Assembly: GCA_002718715.1 (NCBI GenBank)
Contig: PBFJ01000041.1
Location: 1-64,000 of the forward strand
DNA: 64,000 nucleotides
Direction of reading: 5' to 3'
DNA from: a bacterium
GTDB taxonomy: Bacteria > Patescibacteriota > Gracilibacteria > UBA1369 > GCA-2718715
Shown here: piece by piece, positions 30,473 through 40,026 of the stretch
Position numbering within the stretch: the first letter of the stretch is position 1
Layout: each line of letters begins with the position of its first letter
Program-made: the position numbers and the translations under genes
Notes under the pieces: model-generated
Told to the model about the DNA's origin: nothing
The model's database searches: none
Seen by the model: the letters and a program-made list of their open reading frames with translations, nothing else

Positions 30473-31210
30473 ATGAATTTAAATATTGTTATTCTTGCTG
30501 GTGGGAAAGGAACAAGAGTAAGAGAAGTCCTAAAGGATACACCCAAAATAATGGCCCAAATTGAGGGGAAGCCTTTTTTGGAATGGCTATTAGCTTGGAT
30601 TGACTCATGGAACTTAGAAATTTCAAAAAATATTATTTTGTCTACTTGTATCGGGCAAGAAATAATAAAGAAATATTGTGAAATAAATAATTTGAATGTG
30701 AAATGTGTACCAGAGCAAAAACCTCTTGGAACACTTGGAGCACTAGCTAATGTGGCATCTATAAATAATGCTAAAAATTATTTAGTTTTAAATGGAGATA
30801 CAATTTTTAAAGCAGATTTTTATAAATTTCATAAAAGGTTCAGTTTAGAAGAGGATAAGCCCCTAATAATGTTAAAAAAAATTTTAAAGAATGATCGATA
30901 CGGAGGTTTTGAACAGATTGATAATGAATGGTTATTCAGTAAAAAAAGAACAGAATTTATATCATTAGGTGCATTTTTAATTTCAAGAGATAACTTGAAA
31001 AAAAGATGGTTAAGCGCAACTCAAATACCTTTTGAACATGACCTCATTAACAATTGTGGGAAAGAAATTTTGATTGATGAAAACCTTTTTGGTAGAGAGC
31101 CAGTTTCAGCAGAAGTCCTTAATATCAATACACCATTTATAGATATTGGCATACCCAAAACATTAAAAGAAGCTCAAACATTTATACCTAAAATTATTAA
31201 TTTGAAGTAA
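30473..31210 (+). CDS. hddC: Sugar-1-phosphate nucleotidyltransferase, D-glycero-D-manno-heptose 1-phosphate guanylyltransferase-like
   Basis: VILAGGKGTRVREVLKDTPKIMAQIEGKPFLEWLL; PLGTLGALANV; VLNGDTIF. Confidence 0.83.
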   Translation: MNLNIVILAGGKGTRVREVLKDTPKIMAQIEGKPFLEWLLAWIDSWNLEISKNIILSTCIGQEIIKKYCEINNLNVKCVPEQKPLGTLGALANVASINNAKNYLVLNGDTIFKADFYKFHKRFSLEEDKPLIMLKKILKNDRYGGFEQIDNEWLFSKKRTEFISLGAFLISRDNLKKRWLSATQIPFEHDLINNCGKEILIDENLFGREPVSAEVLNINTPFIDIGIPKTLKEAQTFIPKIINLK

Positions 31211-31218
31211 TTGAAACT

Positions 31219-32415
31219 ATGAAATTCGTTATTATTGGTTCTGGTATTATTGGACTCTCAATAGCTAAAGCCTTAATAGATAAGAAGATTCATAAACCTT
31301 TAAATATTCTAATTTTAGATAAATATGCTATCCCCTCTAAAGGGACATCAGTTCATAATAGTGGAGTTTTGCATGCTGGTTTGTACTATAAACCTGGATC
31401 AATGAAAGCAAAACTTTCAATAGATGGAGGAATAAAACTGAGAGAATGGTGCAAAAAGATTAATCTTCCAATATTAGAATGTGGCAAATTATTAATACCT
31501 TTTAATGAAAATGATTATGTAAATTTAGAAAAAATTGAAAAAAATGCATTAAATAATGGTTGCAATGTTGAAATGATAGATCATGATAGGGCTTCAAATA
31601 TTCAACCTTTCCTAATTAAAAAAGATAAGTACTTGTGGTCCCCAAATACTAGTGTTTTCGATCCAAAATTAATAGTAGAAAGACTTTATAAATCTTTGAA
31701 GGAAATGGGAGTTAATTTCTTGAAAAAATCAGTAATTTTAGATGATTCAGATAAAAAAAGGTTGATTTTTGATGACTACACTAATTTAAGTTATGAGAAT
31801 TATATAAATTGTGCTGGACCAGGCGCTCTAGATATTGCTAAATCAGTCACTAATAAATTTGATAATCTAACTATTCTTCCTTTTTTAGGACAATACGCGG
31901 TTCAAAAATCTGGATTGGAAATTAAAACAAATCTATACCCAGTTCCAGATCCTGAGTTACCTTTTTTAGGAATTCACTTAACTCCTAGAATAAATAAATC
32001 ATCTTTGATTGGACCTAATGCTATCCCAGTATTTAAGAAAGATATTCAAGGTTATGATTTAAAAGATATGAGAGATATTCCTTCAATAATTACGAATAAT
32101 ATTATTTTATTTGCATCGAATAAATCTAATTATCGCAACCATGCTCTATCAGAATTATCTTTCAATTCTAAAAATAAATTTTATGTTAATGCACTGAGGT
32201 ACTTTTCAAGTGATCTTAAGTCTAATTTTCAAATAGAAATGGACTCTAAAACGTACGGGATAAGAGCTCAGTTACTTAATCGAAATACATATGAATTGGA
32301 AAATGATTTTATTTATGAGAAAATAAATAATAATATACATATTGTTAATGCTGTTAGTCCTGCATTTACATCATGTTTCTCTTTGGCTGAATTTATAGTG
32401 AATAAGGTAATTTAA
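31219..32415 (+). CDS. FAD-dependent oxidoreductase, L-2-hydroxyglutarate oxidase (LhgO)-like
   Basis: KFVIIGSGIIGLSIAKALI; SVHNSGVLHAGLYYKPGSMKAKLSIDG; LPFLGIHLTPRI; GIRAQLLNR. Confidence 0.83.
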   Translation: MKFVIIGSGIIGLSIAKALIDKKIHKPLNILILDKYAIPSKGTSVHNSGVLHAGLYYKPGSMKAKLSIDGGIKLREWCKKINLPILECGKLLIPFNENDYVNLEKIEKNALNNGCNVEMIDHDRASNIQPFLIKKDKYLWSPNTSVFDPKLIVERLYKSLKEMGVNFLKKSVILDDSDKKRLIFDDYTNLSYENYINCAGPGALDIAKSVTNKFDNLTILPFLGQYAVQKSGLEIKTNLYPVPDPELPFLGIHLTPRINKSSLIGPNAIPVFKKDIQGYDLKDMRDIPSIITNNIILFASNKSNYRNHALSELSFNSKNKFYVNALRYFSSDLKSNFQIEMDSKTYGIRAQLLNRNTYELENDFIYEKINNNIHIVNAVSPAFTSCFSLAEFIVNKVI

Positions 32416-32434
32416 TTTCAAATAAGATAAAACT

Positions 32435-33373
32435 ATGAAAATAATTATTTGTGGTGCAACTGGCTTTATTGGTAGAAATCTTGTTGAATACTTTAATAAA
32501 AATGGCAATGAAATAATTGCAGTTTTTAATAAAAGAGATCCTTTTCCTGTTAATTCAGGAAAGGTTAAATGGATAAAAGCAGATTTACGTATACCTGGAG
32601 TCCTTAAAGAACATTTGCCAGGAACTGATGTTCTTCTTCAATTTGCGGCAACAACCTCTGGAGCTAAAGACATAATCGAAAGACCTTATATCCATGTAAC
32701 TGATAACGCTGTAATTAATTCATATTTGCTTAGAGAATGTTTTGAAAAAAAAGTAAGACATTTTATTTTTCCTAGTTGTACTGTTATGTTAAGTTCTATT
32801 GAGAATCAAAAAGAATCTGATTGGGATCCAAATAATCAAATTTTTGGTAATTATTTTGGGGTTGGTAATACAAAAATTTATATTGAAAAAATGTGTGAGT
32901 TTTATAGTTCACTAGGTCTTAAAACAACAGCTTTAAGACATTCAAATGTATATGGGAAATACGATAAATTTGATCTTTATAAAAGTCATGTTTTAGGCGC
33001 AACTATTAGGAAGGTTATCAATGCTAAAGAAAATGAAGTACTGGAAGTCTGGGGATCGGGCAAAGCAAAAAGAGATTTTATATTTGTTGATGATCTTGTT
33101 GAAATGATAGAAAAATCAATCTTAAATCAATCAGATAGTTTTGGGCTTTATAATTGTGGAATGGGATATTCCATATCAATAAATGATTTGGTAAAGAAAA
33201 TAATAAAAATATCAGGTAAAAATCTAAGTATTAAAAATAACATTGATAAACCAGATTTCCCAACAGCTCTTTCACTTAATTGTGAAAAGGCTTTTACTGA
33301 ATTGAAATGGAAAGTTAATACTAATTTAGAAGAGGGGTTAAAAAAAACATATCAATGGGTTAATGAGAACTAG
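32435..33373 (+). CDS. NAD-dependent epimerase/dehydratase (GDP-fucose synthetase-like)
   Basis: KIIICGATGFIGRNLVEYF; YFGVGNTKIYIEKM; RHSNVYGKYDKF; WGSGKAKRDFIFVDDLVEM. Confidence 0.85.
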   Translation: MKIIICGATGFIGRNLVEYFNKNGNEIIAVFNKRDPFPVNSGKVKWIKADLRIPGVLKEHLPGTDVLLQFAATTSGAKDIIERPYIHVTDNAVINSYLLRECFEKKVRHFIFPSCTVMLSSIENQKESDWDPNNQIFGNYFGVGNTKIYIEKMCEFYSSLGLKTTALRHSNVYGKYDKFDLYKSHVLGATIRKVINAKENEVLEVWGSGKAKRDFIFVDDLVEMIEKSILNQSDSFGLYNCGMGYSISINDLVKKIIKISGKNLSIKNNIDKPDFPTALSLNCEKAFTELKWKVNTNLEEGLKKTYQWVNEN

Positions 33374-33406
33374 AGAAGAAATTTAAAATTTAAGAATTAA
33401 CATTTT

Positions 33407-34381
33407 TTAATTAGGCATTGTTTCTCTTACTTCTTTTAGTAAAAATTCAACACTTTCTTCTAAGGAATAAATTGGACGCCAATCGTTAAGTTTTTCAAAC
33501 TTAGTTGTATCAGGAACTTGTAAAGTAATATCTACTGGTCTAAATAATGTAGGGTCTGACTCACAAACAATTTTTGAAGAGGAATATTTAATAAGCATAT
33601 TTAAAAATTCTCCTACTAATAAAGCGTTCTTTCCTCCAAGATTATAAGCCTCTCCAGTTTTCCCATAAAGAGCAATGTCAATATAACAATCCATTGCATC
33701 TCTTACATCGATCAGTGTACGAAGAGATTCAAGATTCCCATGTTTAAGAATTTTTGTTTTACCTCTTTCAATTGATACTATCTGCCTAGCAAATGATGTA
33801 GCAAAAAGGTCAGCACGTCTGGGATTTATATATGCAAACATTCGTGTTCTAATAGCTGAAATGTCATAAGCTTTCCCATAAGAATAAACTAACTGATCTT
33901 GTGAGCATTTTGAAACTGAATATGGATTTACTGGGTTAATAGGACAATTCTCATTTATTGGGATCTGATTTTTATCTACTTGACCATATACTTCAGAAGT
34001 ACTGCAATGAACAACTAATGGTTTGATTTCTGTGATTCTTATAGCTTCAAGTAAATTAAGGGTCGAAAGAATATTATTCTGTACCACACTTACTGGTGTT
34101 TCAAAACATGCCCTTACGTTTGCATGAGAAGCTAAGTTAAATATTAAATCTGGTTTAACAAGATTTAATGAACGAATTACTGAAGATAAATCACAGAGAT
34201 CGCATTCATAAAGATTAATTTTATTTTGAATTTTCCTTAAATTATTAATTGTTGTAGTGCTATGCCATCTTGATATTCCATGTATAGATGTTTGTGGAAA
34301 TCTCGTAAGTATTTGTTCAGCTAAATAACTACCACCAGAACCACTTATTCCTGTTATTAGGACTGTTTTGAAATTTCGCAT
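33407..34381 (-). CDS. GDP-mannose 4,6-dehydratase-like SDR (Gmd family)
   Basis: TVLITGISGSGGSYLAEQIL; CSTSEVYGQVDKNQIPINENCPINPVNPYSVSKCSQD; MFAYINPRRADLFATSFARQI. Confidence 0.83.
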   Translation of the reverse strand: MRNFKTVLITGISGSGGSYLAEQILTRFPQTSIHGISRWHSTTTINNLRKIQNKINLYECDLCDLSSVIRSLNLVKPDLIFNLASHANVRACFETPVSVVQNNILSTLNLLEAIRITEIKPLVVHCSTSEVYGQVDKNQIPINENCPINPVNPYSVSKCSQDQLVYSYGKAYDISAIRTRMFAYINPRRADLFATSFARQIVSIERGKTKILKHGNLESLRTLIDVRDAMDCYIDIALYGKTGEAYNLGGKNALLVGEFLNMLIKYSSSKIVCESDPTLFRPVDITLQVPDTTKFEKLNDWRPIYSLEESVEFLLKEVRETMPN

Positions 34382-34517
34382 TAATATATCTAAACAATTA
34401 GATATTTAGACTACCACAGTTTCAAAATAACTAATTTTGTTAATATAAAGTTTTTTTAAATTCTCAGTTATCTTGTTTTGATTGATGCATTAATATTAAT
34501 TAATTGTTTTACAAAAT

Positions 34518-35486
34518 TTGATGAAAAAAGTTCTAGTAACAGGTGGTACTGGGATGATAGGGAGATATTTAGTTCCTAAACTATTGTCTAGGAATTATGA
34601 AGTATTTATTGCCTCATTAGATGGAGAAGAACTCTGCCCAAAAGGTGCAAATTTTAGAAAATTAGATTTGCGAAATTTTGATAATTGTTTGTCAGTATGT
34701 AGAGAGATGGATGAAGTTTATCATTTGGCGGGAGTGAAAGGATCCCCAAAAATGTGTAGAGAACAACCTGCGGATTTTTTTGTTCCCACTATTACTTTTA
34801 GTTTAAATATGATGGAGGCAGCAAGAATATGCGGAGTTGATAAATACTTATATACAAGTTCAGTGGGTGTTTATCATCCAGCAGATATATTCAATGAAGA
34901 TGATGTATGGAGAACATTCCCTTCAGAAAATGATAAATTTGCTGGCTGGGCCAAAAGAATGGGAGAACTTCAAGTGGAAGCTTATTTGCAGCAATACAAA
35001 AAAGGTAATTATTGTATCGTAAGGCCAGGAAACGTTTATGGAAGATTTGATAACTTTGACCCTGATAATGCAATGGTTATTCCATCATTAATTGCAAGAA
35101 TATATAATGGAGAAAATCCACTCAAAGTTTGGGGAAATGGCAAGCCAATTAGAGACTTTATTCATGCTGATGATGTGGCATCAGCAATGATTTTCGTTAT
35201 GGATAATAATATTAATATCCCAGTAAATGTATCAAGTGGTAATGAAAATACTATAAAATCAATAGTAGAAATTATAAGTGAATCATTTGATCATATAGAT
35301 TATGAATTTACTAATGAAGGCCCCTCAGGCGATAATAAAAGGCTTATGAATGTTAGTAGGCTAAAAAGTTACGGATGGGAACCAAATGTAGGAATAAAAG
35401 ATGGGATTGACGATACAGTGAAATGGTATATAGCTGAAGGACATACTGGTTATCAAAGATATAATGCTTTTAAAGAAAAAAATTAA
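34518..35486 (+). CDS. NAD-dependent epimerase/dehydratase
   Basis: KVLVTGGTGMIGRYLVPKLL; YTSSVGVYHPADIF; RPGNVYGRFDNFDP; VWGNGKPIRDFIHADDVA. Confidence 0.86.
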   Translation: MMKKVLVTGGTGMIGRYLVPKLLSRNYEVFIASLDGEELCPKGANFRKLDLRNFDNCLSVCREMDEVYHLAGVKGSPKMCREQPADFFVPTITFSLNMMEAARICGVDKYLYTSSVGVYHPADIFNEDDVWRTFPSENDKFAGWAKRMGELQVEAYLQQYKKGNYCIVRPGNVYGRFDNFDPDNAMVIPSLIARIYNGENPLKVWGNGKPIRDFIHADDVASAMIFVMDNNINIPVNVSSGNENTIKSIVEIISESFDHIDYEFTNEGPSGDNKRLMNVSRLKSYGWEPNVGIKDGIDDTVKWYIAEGHTGYQRYNAFKEKN

Positions 35487-35586
35487 ACTTAGCATAAAAT
35501 AATAATTCTTAAATTTTTTTATAACTAATCAATATTTGATTACAGTTTTCAAGATATGTTAATTTACAGGGACATAATTTAATCAA

Positions 35587-36180
35587 ATGTTAGTTAAAGA
35601 TTTAATAGATTTTGAAAAAGACATAGCTGACATTTTTAATCAAGCTAAAATTAGGGCTCCAATCCATTTACATGGCAATAATGAAAATCAATTATTAAAA
35701 ATATTTGAAAATATTAATTCAGATGATTGGATTTTCAGTTCATGGAGAAGTCATTATCACTGTTTGTTAAAGGGAGTTCCCCCCCAACAATTAAAAAAGG
35801 ATATTCTCGATGGCAAAAGTATGACCCTCCTTTACCCAGAATATAAAATTTATACTAGTGCAATAGTCGCAGGGGTTATTCCTATTGCCTTGGGTACAGC
35901 ACTTTCTCTAAAAAGAGAGGGAAAGAATGAAAAGGTTTTTCTTTTTATGGGTGGTATGACTTCTGAAACAGGTGCAGCTCATGAAGCACACAAATATGCA
36001 ACATCGCATAACTTGCCATTAGAATTTATTATTGAAATTAATCATAAATCAGTTTGCACAGACACCTTAAAGACATGGAATATGAAAAAATATTCCTTAG
36101 TGGGAAAGAAAAATGTAACTCATTACGAATATGATTTGCCTTGGCCTCATGCAGGCTCTGGGGTTAGAGTACAATTCTAG
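35587..36180 (+). CDS. TPP-dependent dehydrogenase/transketolase-like subunit, PP domain (E1-alpha-like), minimal size
   Basis: WIFSSWRSHYHCLLKGV; AIVAGVIPIALGTALSLKREGKNEKVFLFMGGMTSETGAAHEAHKYATSHNLPLEFIIEINHKSV, which matches E1-alpha organisation but with a modified GDG motif. Confidence 0.82.
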   Translation: MLVKDLIDFEKDIADIFNQAKIRAPIHLHGNNENQLLKIFENINSDDWIFSSWRSHYHCLLKGVPPQQLKKDILDGKSMTLLYPEYKIYTSAIVAGVIPIALGTALSLKREGKNEKVFLFMGGMTSETGAAHEAHKYATSHNLPLEFIIEINHKSVCTDTLKTWNMKKYSLVGKKNVTHYEYDLPWPHAGSGVRVQF

Positions 36181-36185
36181 GAATA

Positions 36186-36728
36186 TTGGTTATGAAATAT
36201 TTTGATGAATTAAAAAGAACTATGGAATGGCTGAGTGATCAAGAAAATACTATTTTTATTGGTCAAGCTGTTGAAGTCCCTGGGACTGCCATGTTCAATA
36301 CTTTAAAAGATATAGACATGAATAAAAGAATAGAAATGCCTGTTTTTGAAGATACTCAGTTAGGGATTTCTGTTGGGATGTCGCTTACTGGTAAAAGAGT
36401 AATAAGCATTTTTCCTCGATGGAATTTTTTACTATGTGCAACAAATCAGCTTGTTAACCACTTAGATAAATTCCCCATTATGAGTGACGGTAAAATTAAT
36501 CCAAAAATTATTGTTAGAACAGCTGTTGGTTCAGAAAGGCCCTTATTCCCAGGTCATCAACATATTGGTAATATGTCGAATGCATTTAGAGGAATGTTAT
36601 CCTCCGTAAATGTTATTGAACTTAATGAGCCTGAAGAGATTTTTCCTGCTTACGAAAAAGCATATAATAGCGAGGACGGAAAAAGTACAATATTAGTAGA
36701 GTTTCAAGACTTTTATAATGAGAAATAA
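36186..36728 (+). CDS. TPP-dependent enzyme subunit, Pyr domain only (E1-beta-like, lacks C-terminal transketolase domain)
   Basis: IFIGQAVEVPGTAMFNTLKDI; MPVFEDTQLGISVGMSLTGKRVISIFPRWNFLLCATNQLVNH; ORF ends after 180 aa. Confidence 0.82.
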   Translation: MVMKYFDELKRTMEWLSDQENTIFIGQAVEVPGTAMFNTLKDIDMNKRIEMPVFEDTQLGISVGMSLTGKRVISIFPRWNFLLCATNQLVNHLDKFPIMSDGKINPKIIVRTAVGSERPLFPGHQHIGNMSNAFRGMLSSVNVIELNEPEEIFPAYEKAYNSEDGKSTILVEFQDFYNEK

Positions 36729-36763
36729 TTATATTAATAACAAAAAATTTATTTGATTTAAAT

Positions 36764-36795
36764 TTGAGTAATTAAAAAAAATTGGAATTACTCAA
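36764..36795. terminator. Possible hairpin/terminator downstream of the TPP gene pair
   Basis: Perfect 10-bp inverted repeat TTGAGTAATT ... AATTACTCAA with 12-nt loop, followed by AT-rich sequence. AT-rich stem, so weak. Confidence 0.3.
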
Positions 36796-37023
36796 TTTAA
36801 AAATTTAATAAAAATTTTCTTTAGAAAAAATACTCTTTAATATTCATAGCAATAAAAATTAAGTACTTTTAAGATATTTTTCATAAATAATTTAGAAGAT
36901 CCATACATAGTTGTTATTTGGTAATTGTGTTTGACCTTTGCAATGTAAAATAATTTATTAGAACAACTTTAAGATGATAAAGTTAGGGCTTATTAATTCA
37001 ATTAATGTTTTGAAAGGGTTTTT

Positions 37024-37956
37024 ATGACAAAAATTTTAGTGACAGGTGGTGCTGGTTATATTGGATCAGTCTTGATCCCGAAACTTCTCTCGGATGGTTA
37101 TGAAGTAACTTGTGTAGATAACTTAATGTATGAGCCAACGAGCTTAATGATGGCAACAATTAATAAAAACTTTAAATTAATTGTAGGTGATGCGAGAGAT
37201 AAAGAATTAATGAAACCTTTGATAGAAAAAAACGATGTCATAATTCCACTTGCTTGTATGACGGGCGCACCTTTATGTAATAAAGATAAAGTTGCAGCAG
37301 CCTCAGTAAATAAAGACTCTGTTGTAATGTGTTCAGAACTCAGTTCTCAAGACCAGTTGCTGATTTATCCATGTACGAATAGTGGATACGGAATTGGGGA
37401 GGAGGGAATTTTTTGTACAGAAGAATCGCCTCTAAAGCCTATTTCTCTATATGGGAAATTAAAGGTTGAGGCTGAAAATATTCTCCTTCAAAAAGGGAAT
37501 GCTATTACATTTAGACTAGCTACAGTATTTGGAATAAGTCCTAGACCAAGGCTTGACCTCTTAGTAAATGATTTTACGTACCGAGCCTATTTTGATAAAA
37601 CAGTTGTACTCTTTGAAGCAGAATTCAAAAGAAATTATTTGCATATTGAAGATGCCGCTGATGGATTTAGATTCGCTATAAAAAATCCCAATTTAATGGG
37701 AAATTGCTTTAATTTGGGATATAGTGAAGCAAATCTATCTAAACGTGAATTATGCGAAGAAATCAAAAAAGTTATTCCTGACTTTGTATATCTAATTTCT
37801 GAAATAGGTTCAGATATAGATAAGAGAAACTACATCGTAAGTAATCAAAAGATAGAGGATGCAGGATTTAAGGCAAAAAGAGATTTATCAACCGGAATTA
37901 AGGAATTAGTGAAGGCTTTGCCATTATTAAAAAGAACTCAGTTTGCAAATATTTAA
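37024..37956 (+). CDS. NAD-dependent epimerase/dehydratase
   Basis: KILVTGGAGYIGSVLIPKLLSDGYEVTCVDNL; PCTNSGYGIG; SLYGKLKVEAEN; RLATVFGISPRPRLDLLVNDF. Confidence 0.87.
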   Translation: MTKILVTGGAGYIGSVLIPKLLSDGYEVTCVDNLMYEPTSLMMATINKNFKLIVGDARDKELMKPLIEKNDVIIPLACMTGAPLCNKDKVAAASVNKDSVVMCSELSSQDQLLIYPCTNSGYGIGEEGIFCTEESPLKPISLYGKLKVEAENILLQKGNAITFRLATVFGISPRPRLDLLVNDFTYRAYFDKTVVLFEAEFKRNYLHIEDAADGFRFAIKNPNLMGNCFNLGYSEANLSKRELCEEIKKVIPDFVYLISEIGSDIDKRNYIVSNQKIEDAGFKAKRDLSTGIKELVKALPLLKRTQFANI

Positions 37957-38017
37957 TCCTATATCGATAAACTCTATTTAAAAATATTTTTTAAATTGAA
38001 AATCAAGATTCAAATTT

Positions 38018-38608
38018 ATGAATAAAAAATTTACAACTAAAGAATATGTTAAAGCTTCTCTTTCAAAAACTATGGATCTCCTGCGAGATCTAATAAATTT
38101 AGATGATTATATATTTAATATTCAAGAAGCTTCTCAGCTTATAGTCGATTCTATATCAAGCAATCATACTATTTATCTTGCAGGTAATGGAGGAAGCGCT
38201 GCTCAGTCACAACACTTTGCGGCTGAATTGGTCTCTAGATTTAATTTTGATAGAAATCCTTTGCCCGCAGTAGCACTAACTACCGATACCTCAGTTTTAA
38301 CAGCAGTATCAAATGATTATGGTTATGAAAAGGTTTTTGAGAGGCAGTTAGCTGGATTAGCCCAAAAAGGAGATGTTTTTATTGGATTTTCAACTTCAGG
38401 AACTTCAAAAAATATCCTTAATTGCTTTAAAAAAGCTAGAGAAATGAAATTATCATCAATTGGTATTTCAGGAGAAGTAGGTATGAAAGAATCTAGACCA
38501 GATATATTAATCTCTATCCCCTCACAAAATACCCCTTTAATTCAAGAAATTCACTGCATTACTTCCCATTTAATTTGTGACATAGTTGAAAAGACAATTT
38601 TTAATTAA
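38018..38608 (+). CDS. gmhA: Sedoheptulose-7-phosphate isomerase (GmhA, SIS domain)
   Basis: IYLAGNGGSAAQSQHFAAELVSRF; ALTTDTSVLTAVSNDYGYEKVFERQL; GFSTSGTSKNI. Confidence 0.92.
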   Translation: MNKKFTTKEYVKASLSKTMDLLRDLINLDDYIFNIQEASQLIVDSISSNHTIYLAGNGGSAAQSQHFAAELVSRFNFDRNPLPAVALTTDTSVLTAVSNDYGYEKVFERQLAGLAQKGDVFIGFSTSGTSKNILNCFKKAREMKLSSIGISGEVGMKESRPDILISIPSQNTPLIQEIHCITSHLICDIVEKTIFN

Positions 38609-38650
38609 ATTAAAGAATTGCTTATTAATCAATATAAAATTAAAAAATAA

Positions 38651-39292
38651 ATGTCAGAAATAATTAATCTAGATAAATTTTACTTTGAAGAGTTTTCAAG
38701 ATCAATATCAAAATTTACTCTCAAATCGAAAAAAAAATTATTTAAGAAGGCATTATTTTTAGATAGAGATGGAGTTCTTATTGAGGATGTACATCATATT
38801 AATTCACCTAAAAAAGTAAAATTATGCCCGAAAGTTTTAGATTTTTTGAAAGATGCTAGAAAAAAAAATTATGGTTTAATTGTCGTAACCAATCAATCTT
38901 CAGTATCAAGGTCAATAATTTCATACCAAGAATATAAAGCTATAACAAGTAAATTTCTATCACTACTTACTGAAGATATATACCCCGAATTTATTTTAAG
39001 TAGTTTTCATTTACCAAAAAATACAAATAATTTAGAAAATTATAATTGGCGAAAACCTGGAACAGGAATGATAGATTATGTATTAAATATTTCTAAATTC
39101 AATACATCTCAGTCATATATAATAGGAGATAAATTAACAGATCTAATCGCTGGTTACAGAAGTGGATTATCAAACTTCATATATGTAAAGTCAAAGCTTC
39201 ATTCAAATCAATCAAATTTAATAAAAAACTGGTCTATAAAAGAAAGTATTCCTTATAAAGAATTGATAGAACTAGATTCTTCTTTTATTTGA
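38651..39292 (+). CDS. gmhB: HAD-IIIA hydrolase, GmhB-like heptose bisphosphate phosphatase
   Basis: KALFLDRDGVLIEDVHHI; LIVVTNQSSVSR; WRKPGTGMIDYVL; YIIGDKLTDLIAGYRSG. Confidence 0.85.
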   Translation: MSEIINLDKFYFEEFSRSISKFTLKSKKKLFKKALFLDRDGVLIEDVHHINSPKKVKLCPKVLDFLKDARKKNYGLIVVTNQSSVSRSIISYQEYKAITSKFLSLLTEDIYPEFILSSFHLPKNTNNLENYNWRKPGTGMIDYVLNISKFNTSQSYIIGDKLTDLIAGYRSGLSNFIYVKSKLHSNQSNLIKNWSIKESIPYKELIELDSSFI

Positions 39293-39423
39293 AAGGAATT
39301 AAATATATTAAATTCTTAGCTGCTTAATTAATTGATAATAATCAAATTATAATTTGTTATAAATAATCTTAATAACCTAGAGTAAAATCCATATGAACTG
39401 GACTTTATTTCTGAAACAATTGT

Positions 39424-40026
39424 ATGTTTAAATCTAAATATAAATTTATTGGAAGAAAAAGAATCTGTTCAAATAGCAAATTTGATGTTTTATTTGATAA
39501 TCTTATTTCTCAAGATAATCAAGAAATCAATGATTTTCTTGTCATTAAACCTAAAGTTAACCATAAAGGTTATATTTCTGGAATATGTGTACTCCCTATG
39601 TATAGAGATAAATTTTGTTTAATGAACGTCTGGCGACATCAATTTAAAAATTTTGTTTATCAAGCTCCTGCAGGTTTTATAGAAAAAAATGAGAAACCAT
39701 ATCAAACTGCTATTCGTGAATTAAAAGAAGAAACGTCTTTCATTTGCGAACAAAAGAATATGATTTCTCTTGGTACTTATATCCCTGATGCAGCACTTAT
39801 TGAGTGTCGAGTAGCCTTATTTTTAGCAAAAGATTGTATGAAATCCTCTTCCAAAGTCGAAAGTGAAATTGGTTCTAGTGATGTTATTTACTTTTCTAAA
39901 AAAGAAATTAAAGAATTGATTTTAAAAGAGGAAAATATTGGAGGTTCAACATTAGTTACCTGTATAAGATCATTAATACATTTGGATTTAAAAGATTCAT
40001 CAACTTGCTCTTTTTATAAAGATTAA
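39424..40026 (+). CDS. NUDIX hydrolase
   Basis: Nudix box GFIEKNEKPYQTAIRELKEETSF. Confidence 0.85.
   Translation: MFKSKYKFIGRKRICSNSKFDVLFDNLISQDNQEINDFLVIKPKVNHKGYISGICVLPMYRDKFCLMNVWRHQFKNFVYQAPAGFIEKNEKPYQTAIRELKEETSFICEQKNMISLGTYIPDAALIECRVALFLAKDCMKSSSKVESEIGSSDVIYFSKKEIKELILKEENIGGSTLVTCIRSLIHLDLKDSSTCSFYKD

Noticed and set aside
36729-37023. Intergenic region considered as a TPP riboswitch near the TPP-enzyme genes
   Set aside because: No recognisable TPP-box sequence such as CUGAGA; only a simple AT-rich hairpin, listed as a weak terminator candidate.
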